DNA of 64,000 nucleotides from Cycas panzhihuaensis (lineage: Eukaryota > Cycadophyta). How positions within the stretch are numbered: position 1 is the first letter of the stretch; each line of letters begins with the position of its first letter. The stretch is taken from assembly GCA_023213395.1 (NCBI GenBank), contig CM041465.1, positions 121,031,741 to 121,095,740 on the forward strand. Direction: 5' to 3'. A model generated the notes under the pieces. It saw only the letters and a list, made by a program, of their open reading frames with translations. It searched no databases and was not told the DNA's origin. This document shows positions 44,519 through 55,933 of the stretch, piece after piece. A program made the position numbers and the translations under genes.

Positions 44519-45141
44519 ACCCTCCCATAATGTTAAGTTCATTTCTTTACATAAACATCAGTGTCCTAAGTCTCTCAAAAATTCTAAGTGAGAATACAAC
44601 TTGAGGGACAATACATCAACTTAACTATGCGGTGCTCCATATGCTGTCGAATAGAATGATGGTGATCTTCCACAAGCTTGACTCTGTCATGGAATCCCAA
44701 TTCTTCGATAGTTGGAAGGCATTTGTTGTAGTAGAACAACTGAAGAAGTCAATTAAGCCCAAAATGGTTTTTCAAATCTTTGTATCACGCTTTGCATACC
44801 GTCTTGGTGGAATAAGCTATCCACATCAAGAGATCAACCAGAATTTAGGTGCTAATGCACAATCTGTCGTTGATTTGGCCTTTAACTGCTACAAGAGATC
44901 AACCAGAACCAAGTGGTCAATGCACATCCTGTCGTTGATTTGGAACCAGAACTAAGTGTCATCCACATCCTATCGTTGAATTGACTCAACCAGAACTAAG
45001 TGGTCAATGCACATCCTGTCATTTGATTATGATCAACCAGAACTAAGTGTCATCAACATCCTGTCGTTGATTTGCGTTTGCAGTTTCCTTTACAAAGCTT
45101 CCAAAAAATTTCATCATCTTCATGCAGTACATGCTAGTTGT
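44519..45141. other. Interval before PLE block
   Basis: Apart from the minisatellite at 44830-45075 there is no feature I recognise. An open frame at 44632-44955 overlaps the repeat and shows no known domain. The shared flank of the PLE duplication begins at 45142. Confidence 0.4.
44830..45075. repeat. Minisatellite, about 46 bp, five units
   Basis: Units begin near 44830, 44896, 44943, 44989 and 45035, each built on AACCAGAACTAAGTG, a TCAATGCACATC or TCATCCACATC middle and CTGTCGTTGATTTG. Two alternating variants (GTGGTCAATGC and GTGTCATC) suggest a higher-order dimer. Confidence 0.9.
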
Positions 45142-45734
45142 TATCATTAATGTGTGAAAATCACGCTCATTGTCTTGCTTCTCCAAATGTCATAATCTTG
45201 GCTTACAATATCGTGCTTGATTTTATGCACTATTGTCATTTTCCAAGACACTGTTGCTTAATAGAATTGTTAGGTGTTTTCATTAACACCGCAACACTGC
45301 TATTATCATTACCATAACATAATATGCTTCAGCAATAAGCTTACCCAACTCACAAATGAAAGAGTTTGAGGTAGACAAAGGTATGATAAGTATCATGCAG
45401 GTTGTTAAGAGTTATATACTCTACAATTCATAAGTCACTCGTCTATTTCAGTTTCTGCACATAGAGACTAGACATGTTTCAAGAGTAAGCAAGTATCAAG
45501 ACTCTAATAAATCGTTAAGAGTCATTTTGCATCATATGCAAACAAATAAAGATGAGCAATCTACTCATCAACCACTAGCAAATTGATGAATGCTAGTGTT
45601 CCAGGTTGTAATTCTGCCAAGTCATGTCAAGTCATGTTGTATGACACCATGTTGTGATATATTGTGGTGCACCATGTTGCCTTTAATTGGATATGATTAG
45701 GCTTCCTGTCTTCTCCTTCAACAATTCCCATAGG
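45142..45734. repeat. Shared flank of PLE unit 1
   Basis: This block is repeated at 52517-53117. It has no gene and opens with TATCATTAATG. Its right end touches the truncated reverse transcriptase of copy P1, where the homology with the plus copies stops after the HRILY codons. Read from P1, the frame runs on for 36 codons into this flank before a stop. Confidence 0.85.
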
Positions 45735-46559
45735 TCTTTTGTAGAGAATCCGGTGCAAACTGTTCCACATCTGCTCCCAAGGAACGCGATCTACTTGCTG
45801 ATATACGTGAGGATCTGTGAGTTGTCGCATAGCCTCGCCAACGTACCACGACTTGTTGAGAACCACTATGCCAAGGTTTTTGTCTGCAGGCTTGATGATA
45901 ATATTCCTGTCTCGTCGAAGTGAAGACAGGGCCTTCTGAAGTTTAGGCAGGAAAGGACTAGCTTCCTTTCGCAGGGTATCACGAAGCCGCTGGAGTAGAG
46001 TAGCTTTACCAATCCGGATGATTTGCTCGAGAGGGGGATAACGCTTGGGAGGGCTCCAGTTGGGATTGGGAATCCTGAAAGGATCGACTCGCTTCTTATC
46101 ATCTTCCTTGTTGAAGGAATGCCGGAGTCGCAGAAGATGAGCGAAGCTTTCATACTCCTTAGTTACATCCTGTGTGTTCATAGGAGGCGGGCGCGGAATG
46201 AACTTAAGACCGAATCCTAAGAGCTTACTCTCATAATAAGAGAGCCTTCTGTCAGAGAGGTTGTTGATTGCCAAATTTGTGATCCGGCGCTCTATCTGGG
46301 AAGGCAACATCCTGGAGAAAAATACCAAGGCAAAGTAAGCTCTATCAAGGACCGGTCCCCACCTTGTTAATCTTGCGCGCGCCTTGGGGTGGCGCTTCTG
46401 CCCCGAGAATGCGGACGAGCTCGAGGACCGCCACCCTGTTGATTCCATTGTGGTTGTTGGAACCACTGCGCTTGCGGCATCTGAGGAGGCTGCTGCTAGA
46501 ATTGGGTCGGCATCCCCTAAGGAACATTCATCGGCTAGAAATTCTGCCAACTCTGCCAC
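45735..46559 (-). pseudogene. PLE ORF2 N-terminus, copy P1 (truncated)
   Basis: The frame, in minus orientation, reads ARLTRWGPVLDRAYF, ITNLAINNLSDRRLSYYE, LLGFGLKFIPRPPP, SFAHLLRLRHSF and IIIKPADKNLGIVVLNKSWY, then HRILY. The NLS..L..E..LL..GL.F.P and KPADKNLG blocks mark the region upstream of the PLE reverse transcriptase. The copy stops before the catalytic palm, so it is 3' truncated. It is uninterrupted over this stretch. Upstream it overlaps ORF1 in the -1 frame. Confidence 0.88.
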
Positions 46560-48367
46560 GGACCTCGGTGCCTTTGAAGTGCGACGAGGTTGATTTTGTT
46601 GCGACTGCCTTCTTTCTGATGAGGTCGGCCGTGAGGCAGATCGGACAGGCGTCTTCGAACGAGCTCGCGAGTTCGACCTCTGATTTGAGGACGATGGCTG
46701 CGCAGCAGCGGGAGTGGAGCTGCTCCCTGCCCCACTCCCAAGTGGCTCATTTTTTGGACTCTGTTGATTTGCATTGTTGTTCTGTTGCCTGTTAGAGTTC
46801 TTCTTTCTTTTATTGTTCTTTTTGTTCTTTGCCTTCTTCGATTGATTACTGGAAGATGGCGGCGGGATCGATGACAAGCTGTGGAAGCGAGAACCGGACA
46901 AGAGATTTTTGAGGTCTCTGATCTGGGCTTGCAGTGGCGTGCCACGGTTATGATGTTGTTTACCAGTTCGGCAATCGAGGGTTCCACTTGCATAGTATCT
47001 GCATCATTCATTGTTGCATCACGAGCTTCATGTCGCGCGGAGTCAGCGGATTGTCTCAGACTATCGCCAATAGCTTTTTCCATCAGCCATTGGTTACGTT
47101 TGAATTCGAAATCTTCCACGGCTTTATCGAACCAAGCACCTGCAGTAGCTGTAGGAATAGCTGTGCCAAAAAAGTTAACCTGGAAAAGAGAGTTACAAAG
47201 AGTTTCCAGAACTTTCCTGAAGTTGGTGGAACTTTGCGTGATTTCGTCCCGGGCTTTGTCCTTAGCAGTAGCGAGAGAAAGGATATACTGGTCCAGGAAC
47301 TTGCCATTCGCTTCGTTCAGGATCTGCTCGAATGCGGCATGCATTTGCGCTTGCAGGACTTCGTCAGCAACCTTCGTTTTAGGAGGCGAGATCTTGAGAC
47401 TGGAAGGAAACGAACCCACGGCCTTGAGTTCCTGCATCTTGAGCTCCAAACGGGCGGATTTGTCATGCTGCCAAGTTTGCCTTTTAAATTCGGCAAACAC
47501 TTTGGAGACAAGGTTATTAATCTGCGGTGGAAGCGGAGAAGAAGAAGAAGAGGTAGATGGTTGATTAGCATTTGCAGGACGGGAGGAATTGTTAGCGGGA
47601 ACGGAAAAAGAAACTTGCCGAGCAGGAGGGATTGAGAAAGACGGAGGAATCGGTCTGCGATCATTGAGATGCTTTTCTAAATCGGTGCGTTGTTGCTCTG
47701 ACTCGGCGCGCTGTCTTTCAAAATCAGTACGTTGCGTTGCAAACTGTTCATCGAAACTTCCTTTCTGAATGGCTAGCTGCTCGTGGATCCGGCATTCAAA
47801 GTCATTCTATGTGGCCTGCAAACGCTAGCTCTGCGCCTCCTCGGCTTCTTTGCGCTCGATTTCAAGGCGACTGTGATAGGGATGCCTTTCAGTTTAAAGG
47901 GCTGTGACGGTGGACTGCAACATGGTGCGCTCTGCGTTAACTCTGTTAACATCCTCTCTGAGCTGCGATCTTTCTTCATTGAACTTTCTCCGATCTTCGT
48001 TGAACTGGGAACGAATCTCGTTGAATGAAGCGGCATCATCTCTGAGTCTGCGGTTCTCCCTACGAATAACTTCCATACGACCTTTGAACTTTAACCGATA
48101 ACTGCGCGCATAAGTTGCACGAATTTCTTGTAGGGCACGTTTGCGAACTTGTTCAAGTTCTACAGAAAGAATGTCTGGGACTGGAATAATTGCGGAGCCT
48201 GCTTGCTCTTGCGGCAGAACGACTGCTACACATTTTCTGCTGGAAACCTGCTGTGAATCAACAGACATGGATCGGGGGATTCTGTGAACTGGAATCTTGG
48301 TGGGGTTTTCAGCAGGGTTCTGAGAAGGGTTTTGAGAAGGATTCTCAGATGTTGAACTGGAAGTCAT
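46367..48367 (-). pseudogene. PLE ORF1, copy P1
   Basis: The start MTSSSTSENPSQNPSQNP lies at 48367. A Glu/Arg/Gln-rich helical part follows (ENRRLRDDAASFNEIRSQFN), which looks like a long coiled coil. A conserved 190-residue part comes next (FAEFKRQTWQHDKSARLELK, LETLCNSL, GAWFDKAVEDFEFK, DADTMQVEPSIAELVN), then a Lys/Asn/Gln run and an RG/Q/W-rich end. I recognise no named family; the layout suggests a gag-like RNA-binding protein. Stops at TAA (after MLQSTVTAL) and frameshifts break it. Confidence 0.75.
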
Positions 48368-48584
48368 TTTGAGGCAACGACTGAAACAAGATTTTAGGTT
48401 CTAAAACTGGATATAACTCAAGCGTGCAGCAGAAAAAGACTTAAGGTTCAAGAAATAAACTTAACCAAAAACAAGTGTAGCAGATATGGGAGAAACTTAA
48501 AAGAAATTAACTAAACTATTATTAGTACATGCAAAAAGAGCTAGGACATGAAAATACGACAACTTATCTTTATAAACTTGGAAA

Positions 48585-48637
48585 GGGAATCCGAACGCGT
48601 TTCGCTCTTATGAGCTCATCAACGGACATGGATCTCC
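48585..48637 (-). ncRNA. Hammerhead-ribozyme-like fold, copy P1
   Basis: On the minus strand the core words are TGATGA (48616-48621), stem II GCTC/GAGC with loop ATAA (48604-48615) and GAAA (48600-48603), in the order required. Stem I arms lie at 48630-48637 (GGAGATCC) and 48585-48592 (GGATTCCC, one mismatch). The base before TGATGA is T where an active hammerhead has C, so as written it should not cut. It lies about 230 bp upstream of ORF1. PLEs are known to carry hammerhead motifs. Confidence 0.6.
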
Positions 48638-48900
48638 AAGTATAAAAGATGAGAATATATAGGCCTCAAGGTAATCGGGTGCCTTGCGCGGTAAGATTGC
48701 GCGGAAATCATGCCGATACCGAGGACCAATCAAATCCTAGCAAATGGGCGGGCAGATTAATAACCTTGCAGCAACTTTATTTGGGTAGCTGGATGCAGCA
48801 ACCTGAATGGGTTGCTCTGCATCAGGCCGAAATCTGCTCCTCATCAAGAAAGTACCGAGTTTCCTTGGATTTCTCCAACAAATCATAGCCCTCGGAATAT

Positions 48901-49023
48901 GCCTCAAGTCAGGGTCTTCTTGGCAAAGCCCAAAAAGTTTAGGGTTTAAGCTCACGCGTAAACTGGGAGTAGTCCTAAACCCTAAACTTTTTGGGCTTTG
49001 CCAAGAAGACCCCGACTTGAGGC
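48901..49023. repeat. Palindrome centre of PLE unit 1
   Basis: Arms 48901-48947 and 48977-49023 (47 bases) are reverse complements with one mismatch, around a 29-base spacer. The inner ends read GTTTAGGGTTT and AAACCCTAAAC, matching the plant telomere repeat TTTAGGG. Weaker complementarity continues outward through both PLE copies to about 45735 and 52016. Confidence 0.93.
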
Positions 49024-49250
49024 ATATTCCAAGGGCTATGATCTGTTCGAGAATCAAGCTCTGTGCTTGATGAGGAGCAGCGGCACGATCTTGAGCAACC
49101 GAGTTGCTACGGATCTAGTTCGATCGATGGTGCCGGAACAAATTAATCTGCCGCCCATATGCTAGGATTGATCGCCTTGTCGGCATGATTCTCACGCAAT
49201 CTTACGTGCAAGGCTGCCGACTGAGGTCTATATTCTTAGCCTGAGTAATT

Positions 49251-49300
49251 GGAGATCCATGTCCCCGGATGAGCTCATAAGCGGCAGCGTTCAGATTTCC
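49251..49300 (+). ncRNA. Eroded hammerhead-like fold, copy P2
   Basis: GGAGATCC and GATTTCC stem arms and GATGAGCTCATAAGC are kept, but TGATGA has become GGATGA and the GAGCGAAAC stretch reads GCGGCAGC. It is the plus-strand counterpart of the fold at 48585-48637 and is certainly inactive. Confidence 0.5.
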
Positions 49301-49515
49301 TTTCCAAGTTTATAAAGATAAGTTGTTTTATTTTCATGTCCTAGCTCTTTTTGCATGTATTAATAATCGTTTAGTTAATTTCTTTTAAGTTTCTCCCATA
49401 TCTGCTACACTTGTTTTTGGTCAAGTTTATTTCTTGAACCTTAAGTCTTTTTCTGCACTTCGAAAGTTATATCCAGTTTTAGAACCTAAAATCTTGTTTC
49501 AGTCGTTGCCTCAAA

Positions 49516-51436
49516 ATGACTTCCGATTCAACATCTGAGAATCCTTCTCAAAACCCTTCTCAAAACCCTTCTCAGAACCCTGCTGAAAACCTTGTCGAGA
49601 ATCCAGTTCGCAGAATCCCCCGGTCCATGTCTGTTGATTCACACCAGGTTTTCAGCAGAAAACGTGTAGCAGTCGTTCCGCCGCCAGAGCAAGCAAGTTC
49701 CGCAATCATTCTAGTCTCAGACGTTCCTTCTGTAGAACTTGAATAAGTTCGCAAATGTGTCCAACAGGAAATTCACGCAACTTATGCGCAGGTTATCGAA
49801 GCCGAAGTTCATTGCCGCGCGGAAGTTATTCTTAGGGAGAACCGCAGATTCAGAGATGATGCCACTTCATTCAACGAGATTCGTTCCCAGTTCAACGAAG
49901 ATCGGAGAAAGTTCAATGAAGAAAGATCGCAGCTCAGAGAGGATGTTAACAGAGCTAACGCAGAGCGCACCATGTTGCGATCACCATCGCGACCGCTTCA
50001 AACCGAAGGATTGCTATCGTGGTCGCTGAAATCGGCACAAGCGGGAGGCGTGAGCTAGCGTTCGCGTTCTGAAATGACTTTGAGCGACGGATCCACGGTA
50101 ACAAGCCATTGAAGGCGATGCGACGGCGACTTGCAGCGCAGCGTGTTGATTTTGAAGGCGGCTCAAGTCGGGCGAGCCGCCAATTTGGAAAGCGTCTCAA
50201 TGATCGCGGGCCATTCCTCCGTCTTTCGATCCTCTGCTCGCAAGTTTCTTTCCATTCTGCTAACAATTCCTCCCGTCTGCGAATCTTGATCAACCATCTA
50301 CCTCTTCTTCTTCTTCTCTACTTCCACCGCATATTAATAACCTTGTTTCAGCGTTTGCGGTCAAAAATCAAACTTGGCGGCGCCAGCGGTTCGCCGTTTG
50401 GGCTCGAGGATGTAGGAACTCAGGCGTGGTCGTTCCTTCCGATCTCAGATCTCGCCTCTAAAGCGATGGTTGACGAAGTCTGGCTCAGATGCATGCCTCA
50501 TTCGGCGGATCTGAACAGCGAATGGCAAGTTCTGGACCAAGATATCCTTTCTACCGTATGACAAAGCCCGGGACGAAATCACTCAAAGTTCCACCGACCT
50601 CAGGGATGTTTTGCAAACTCTTTGTAACTCTCTTTCCCACGTTAACTTTATTGGCACAACTATTCCTATAGCTACTGCTAGTGCTTGGTTCGATAAAGCC
50701 GTGGAAGATTCGGTCAAATGAACCAATGGTGATGGAAAAGCCATCGACGATGCGAGACAATCTGTTGACTCAGCGCGACAGGAAACTCGTGACGCAACAA
50801 TGAATGATGTAGATACTATGCAAGCGGAACCCTCGATTGCCGAACTGGTAAACAATACTGTTAACCAGAAGTATGCCGCTCTGCAAGCCCAGATCAGAGA
50901 CCTCAAAAATCTCTTGTCCGGTTCTGTTTGCATTGTCATCGATCTGCCGCCATCTTCGATGTCGATCAAAGAAGAAGAAGAAGAAGAAAAAGAACAATAA
51001 AAGAAAGGAGAACTCTAACAGGCAACATAACAGCAATGCAAATCAACAGAGTCCAAAAATCGGGCCGGCAGGGAGTGGGCGGGCGGCCCACTCCCGTGCT
51101 GCGACCATCGTCCTCAGATCAGAGGTCGAACTCGCGAGCTTGTTCGAAGACGCCTGCTCGATCTGCCTCACAGCCGCCCTCAGGAGAAAGAAGGCAGCTG
51201 CGACAAAATCAACCTCGTCGCAACTTTCAAAGGCGTCGAGGTCCATGGCAGAGTTGGCAGAATTTCAAGCCAATGAATGTTCCTTGGGGGATGCCGACCC
51301 AATTCTGGCAGCAGTGTCCTCAAATGCCGCAGGCGCAGTGGTTCCAATAACCACAATGGAATCAGCAGGGTGGCGGTCCTCGAGCTCGTCCGCATTCTCG
51401 GGGCAGAAGCGCCACCCCAACGCGTGTGCAAGATTA
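49516..51436 (+). pseudogene. PLE ORF1, copy P2
   Basis: It starts MTSDSTSENPSQNPSQNPSQ at 49516 and follows the same domain order as P1: Pro/Asn-rich head, coiled coil (NEIRSQFNEDRRKFNEE), conserved middle, Lys run (KKKKKKKNNKRKENSN, 50950-51000), and QPRRNFQRRRGPWQSW, MPTQFWQQCPQMPQAQWFQ end. Stops occur at TAA after VPSVELE and at TAA after AQWFQ, both from CAA. The stretches 49980-50110 and 50380-50560 contain many short deletions against the minus copies, so this copy is more damaged. Confidence 0.72.
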
Positions 51437-52524
51437 ACAAGGTGGAGACCGGTCCTTGACAGAGCTTACTTTGCCTTGGTATTTTTCTCCAGGATGTCAC
51501 CTTCCCAGATAGAGCGCTGGATCACAAATTTGGCAATCCACAACCTCTCTGACAGAAGGCTCTCTTATTATGAGAGTAAGCTCTTAGGATTCGGTCTTAA
51601 GTTCATTACGCGCCCGCCTCCTATGAACACACAGGATGTAATTAAGGAGTATGAAAGCTTCGCTCGTCTTCTCCGACTCTGTCATTTCTTCGGCAAGGAA
51701 GATGATAAGAAGCGAGTCGATCCTTTTAGGATTCCCAATCCCAATTGGAACCCTCCCAGGCGTTATCTGCCTCTTGAGTGGATCATCCGGATTAGTAAAG
51801 CTACCTGCAAAAGGAAGCTAGTCCTTTCCTGCCTAAACTTCAGAAGGCGTTGTCTTCACTTCAAGCCTGCAGTCAAAAACCTTGGCACAGTGGTTCTCAA
51901 CAAGTCGTGGTACGTTGGCGAGGCTATGCGACAACTCACAGATCCTCAGTTATATTAGCAAGTAGATCGCGTTCCTTAGGAGCAGATGTGGAACAGTTTG
52001 CACTGGATTCTCTACAGGTTTTCCTCCATTTTGGGTTCCAGAATGAAGTTCCTGTTAAAGAACCCCCCTGACTCTGCCCTCCCTTGCGCCTTCTACTTGC
52101 TTCCAAAAATCCATAAACCTGTTCTTGCTGGGCGTCCCATTTGTGGTTATTGTAATTACCCCCTTGAGCCTACGTCCAAATTTCTTCATTACATGATCTT
52201 GCAAGTTCTGCTAAAGCGGAAAAACCACTTGCCCGTTTCCATTTCACTCCTGAAATCCCTGGCTAACTTCAAACTCCCATTGAATGTCTTGTTATTTACC
52301 TTTGATGTTGAGTCATTATACCCTAGCATTCCTACTTCTGAAGGTCTTGCTGCCCTTAGAGATATGTTGGGTGATTATTTTGTTGGGGATCTTCGGATGA
52401 TTAACTGCCTTGTCGACCTTGCTGAACTTGTTCTCAAGGAACACTACCTTGAGTTCAATGGTTTATTCTTCAAACAAGTTCGAGGCACTGCTATGGGTAG
52501 TAATTTTGCTATTGTCTATCATTA
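51245..52524 (+). pseudogene. PLE ORF2 with reverse transcriptase, copy P2 (truncated)
   Basis: The frame from MAELAEFQANECSLGDAD runs to 52524 with two in-frame stops (TAG at 51956, TAG at 51977, both from Gln or Trp codons). It includes NLSDRRLSYYESKLLGFG, the KNLGTVVLNKSWY block and reverse-transcriptase motifs AFYLLPKIHK, GRPICGY, FTFDVESLYPSIP and VRGTAMGSNF. It then stops at the duplication join, before the second catalytic box. The first catalytic Asp (FDVES) is present. A deletion of about 45 bases near 51800 keeps the frame. Confidence 0.92.
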
Positions 52525-53117
52525 ATGCGTGAAAATCATGCTCATTGTCTTGCTTCTCCAAATGTCATAATCTTGGCTTACAATATCGTGCTTGATTTTA
52601 TGCACTATTGTCATTTTCCAAGACACTGTTGCTTAATAGAATTGTTTGGTTTTTTCATTAATACCACAACACTGCTATTATCATTACCATAACATAATAT
52701 GCTTTAGCAATAAGCTTACCCAACTCACAAATGAAAGAGTTTGAGGTAGACAAAGGTATGATAAGTATCATGCAGGTTGTTAAGAGTTATATACTCTACA
52801 ATTCAAAAGTCACTCGTCTCTTTCAATTTCTGCACATGGAGACTAGACATGTTTCAAGAGTAAGCAAGTATCAAGACTCTAATAAATGATTAAGAGTCAT
52901 TTTGCATCATATGCAAACAAATAAATATGAGTAATCTACTCATCAACCACTAGCAAATTGATGAATGCTAGTGTTCCAGGTTGTAATTCTGCCAAGTCAT
53001 GTCGAGTCATGTTGTATGACACCATGTTGTGATATATTGTGGTGCACCATGTTGCCTTTGATTGGATATGATTAGGCTTCCTGTCTTCTCCTTCAACAAC
53101 TCGCATAGGTCTTCTGT
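52517..53117. repeat. Shared flank of PLE unit 2
   Basis: A close copy of 45142-45734 with small differences. It joins the cut plus copy P2 on the left and the truncated minus copy P3 on the right. It is non-coding. Confidence 0.85.
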
Positions 53118-53934
53118 AGAGAATCCGGTGCAAACTGTTCCACATCTGCTCCCAAGGAATGCAATCTACTTGCTGATATACCTGAGGATCTGTGAGTTGT
53201 CGCATAGCCTCGCCAATGTACCACGACTTGTTGAGAACCACTGTGCCAAGGTTTTTGTCTGCAAGCTTGATGATAATATTCCTGTCTCATCGAAGTGAAG
53301 GCAGGGCCTTCTAAAGTTTAGGCAGGAAAGGACTAGCTTCCTTTCGCAGGGTATCACGAGGTCGTTGGAGTAGAGTAGCTTTACTGATCCAGATGAACCG
53401 CTCGAGAGGGGGATAATGCCTGGGAGGGTTCCAGTTGGGATTGGGAATGCTGAAAGGATCGACTCGCTTCTTATCATCTTTCTTGCCGAAGAAATGCCGG
53501 AGTCGGAGAAGACGAGCGAAGCTTTCATACTCCTTAATTACATCCTGTGTGTTCACAGGAGGCAGGCGCGAAATGAACTTACGACCGAATCCTAAGGGCT
53601 TACTCTCATAATAAGAGAGCCTTCTGTCAGAGAGGTTGTTGATTGCCAAATTTGTGATTCGGCGCTCTATCTGGGAAGGCAACATCCTGGAGAAAAATAC
53701 CAAGGCAAAGTAAGCTCTGTCAAGAACCGGTCCCCACCTTGTTAATCTTGCGCGCGCCTTGGGGTGGCGCTTCTGCCCTGAGAATGCGGACGAGCTCGAG
53801 GACCGCCACCCTGCTGATTCCATTATGGTTGTTGGAACCACTGCGCTTGCGGCGTCTGAGGAGGCTACTGCCAGAATTGGGTCGGCATCCCCCAAGGAAC
53901 ATTCATCTACTGGAAATTCTGCCAACTCTGCCAT
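53118..53934 (-). pseudogene. PLE ORF2 N-terminus, copy P3 (truncated)
   Basis: A clean ATG opens MAELAEFPVDECSLGDADPI at 53934. The frame holds VLDRAYFALVFFSRMLPSQ, the NLSDRRLSYYE block and LLRLRHFF, up to PFLPKL, then a TAG (from CAG) and a TGA (from CGA) in frame, and continues through LADKNLGTVVLNKSWYIGE to HRILY. As in P1 the reverse-transcriptase palm is missing and the homology ends at the flank. The ATG supports MAELAEF as the ORF2 start. Confidence 0.88.
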
Positions 53935-55716
53935 GGACTTTGGCGCCTTTAAAAGTTGCGACGAGGTTGGTTTTGTTGCGACTGCCTTCTTTCTGATGAG
54001 GCGGTAGTGAGGCGGTCAGGCGGGCGTGTTGAGCAGGCTCGCGAGTTCGACCTCTGATCTGAGGACGATGGCTGCGCAACAACGGGAGTGGAGCTGCTCC
54101 CTGCCCCACTCCCAAGCGGCTCGTCTTTTGGACTCTGTTGATTTGCATTGCTGTTCTGTTGCCTGTTAGAGTTCTCCTTTCTTTTATTGTTGTTTTTCTT
54201 CTTCTTCTTCTTCGACTGATTATTGGAAGATGGCGAAGCAGGATCGATGATAATTTGTGCAAGCGAGCCAGGACAAGAGATTTTGAGGTCTACGATGCGG
54301 GCTTGCGGCGGCATACTTTACTTGATGTTGTTTACCAGTTCGGCAATCGAGGGTTCCGCTTGCATAGTATCTGCATCATTCATTGTTGCGTCACGAGCGT
54401 CCTGTCGCGCGGAGTCAACGGATTGTCTCAGACTGTCTCCGATAGCTTTTTCCATCAGCCATTGGTTACATTTGAATTCGAAATCTTCCACGGCTTTATC
54501 GAACCAAGCACCTGCAGTAGCTATAGGAATAGTTGTGCCAATAAAGTTAACGTGGGAAAGAGAGTTACAAAGAGTTTCCAAAACTTCCCTGAAGTTGGTG
54601 GAACTTTGCGTGATTTCGTCCCGGGCTTTGTCCTTAGCAGCAGCGAGAGAAAGGATATACTGGTCCAGGAACTTGCCATTCGCTTCGTTCTGGATCTGCT
54701 CAGATGCGGCATGCATCTGAGCTTGCAGGACTTCGTCAACAACCATCGTTTTAGGAGGCGAGATCTTGAGACTGGAAGGAAACGAACCCACGGCCTTGAG
54801 TTCCCGCATCCTGAGCTCCAAACGGGCGGATCTGTCATGCTGCCAAGTTTGCCTTTTAAATTCGGCAAACACATTGGAGACAAGGTTATTAATCTGCAGT
54901 GGAAGTGGAGAAGAAGAATAAGAGGTAGATGGTTGATTAGCATTTGCAGGACGGGAGGAATTGTTAGCAAGAATGGAAAAAGAAACTTGCGGAGCAGGAG
55001 GGACTGAGAAAGACGGAGGAATCGGTCTGCGATCATTAAGATGCTTTTCCAAATCGGCACGTTGTCGCTCTGTCCCGACGCCCTGTCTTTCAAAATCAGC
55101 ACGTTGCGTTGCAAGCTGTTCATCGAAACTGCCTTTCTGAATGGCTAGCTGCTCGTGGAAATTCATTCTATATGTCCTGCAAATGCTAGCTCTGCGCCTC
55201 CTCGGCTTCTTTGCGCTCGATTTCAAGGCGACTGCGATAGCGATCTCTTTCAGTTTAAAGGGCTGCGACGGTGGATTGCAACATGGTGCGCTCTGCATTA
55301 ACTCTGTTAACATCCTCTCTGAGCTACGATCTTTCTTCATTGAAGTTTCTCCGATCTTCGTTGAACTGGGAACGGATCTCGTTGAATGAAGCGGCATTAT
55401 CTCTGAGTCTGCGGTTCTCCCTAAGAATAACTTTTGCGCGGTACTGAACTTCGGCTTCAATAACCTGTGCATAAGTTGCGCGAATTTCCTGTCGGGCACG
55501 TTCGCGAACTTGTTCAAGTTCTACAGAAGGAATGTCTGGGACTGGAATGATTGCGGAGCCTGCTTGCTCTGGCGGCGGAACGACTGCTACACGTTTTCTG
55601 CTGGAAACTTGCTGTGAATCAACAGACATGGACCGGGGGATTCTGCGAACTGGAATCTCGACAAGGTTTTCAGAAGGGTTTTGAGAAGGATTCTCAGATG
55701 TTGAATCGGAAGTCAT
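53743..55716 (-). pseudogene. PLE ORF1, copy P3 (best preserved)
   Basis: Opens MTSDSTSENPSQNPSENL at 55716. A 399-codon stretch (55517-54318) is open, though its first part is in a shifted frame; the conserved middle from QINNLVSNVFAEFKRQTW to EPSIAELVNN is continuous. The helical region holds QLAIQKGSFDEQLATQRAD. The basic part (KKKKKKNNNKRKENSNRQQ, 54150-54210) and the RG/Q-rich end follow. Stops come from CAA and CAG. No named domain is recognised. This copy is the best template for a family search. Confidence 0.78.
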
Positions 55717-55933
55717 TTTGAGGCAACGACTGAAACAAGATTTTAGGTTCTAAAACTGGATATAACTCGAGCGTGCAGCAGAAAAAGACTTAAGGTTCAA
55801 GAAATAAACTTGACCAAAAACAAGTGTAGCAGATATGGGAGAAACTTAAAAGAAATTAACTAAACGATTATTAATACATGCAAAAAGAGCTAGGACATGA
55901 AAATAAAACAACTTATCTTTATAAACTTGGAAA

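Larger units (their letters stand above)
45142..52516. repeat. PLE tandem duplication, unit 1
   Basis: This 7.4-kb block recurs as 52517-59908. Each unit consists of a 600-bp flank, a minus-strand PLE copy and a plus-strand PLE copy placed head to head. The join at 52516/52517 cuts the plus copy's reverse transcriptase after AMGSNFAIV and continues with the flank (TATCATTAATG), the same words that open unit 1 at 45142. The units differ by several percent, so the duplication is not recent. Confidence 0.93.

Noticed and set aside
44830-45075. CRISPR array
   Set aside because: Units are head-to-tail with no unique spacers, the genome is eukaryotic and no cas genes are present; it is a minisatellite.
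46934-47635. 233-codon plus-strand frame inside PLE copy P1
   Set aside because: It is the antisense shadow of the conserved ORF1 region; the sense strand shows the recurrent domain order and the same shadow appears in P3.
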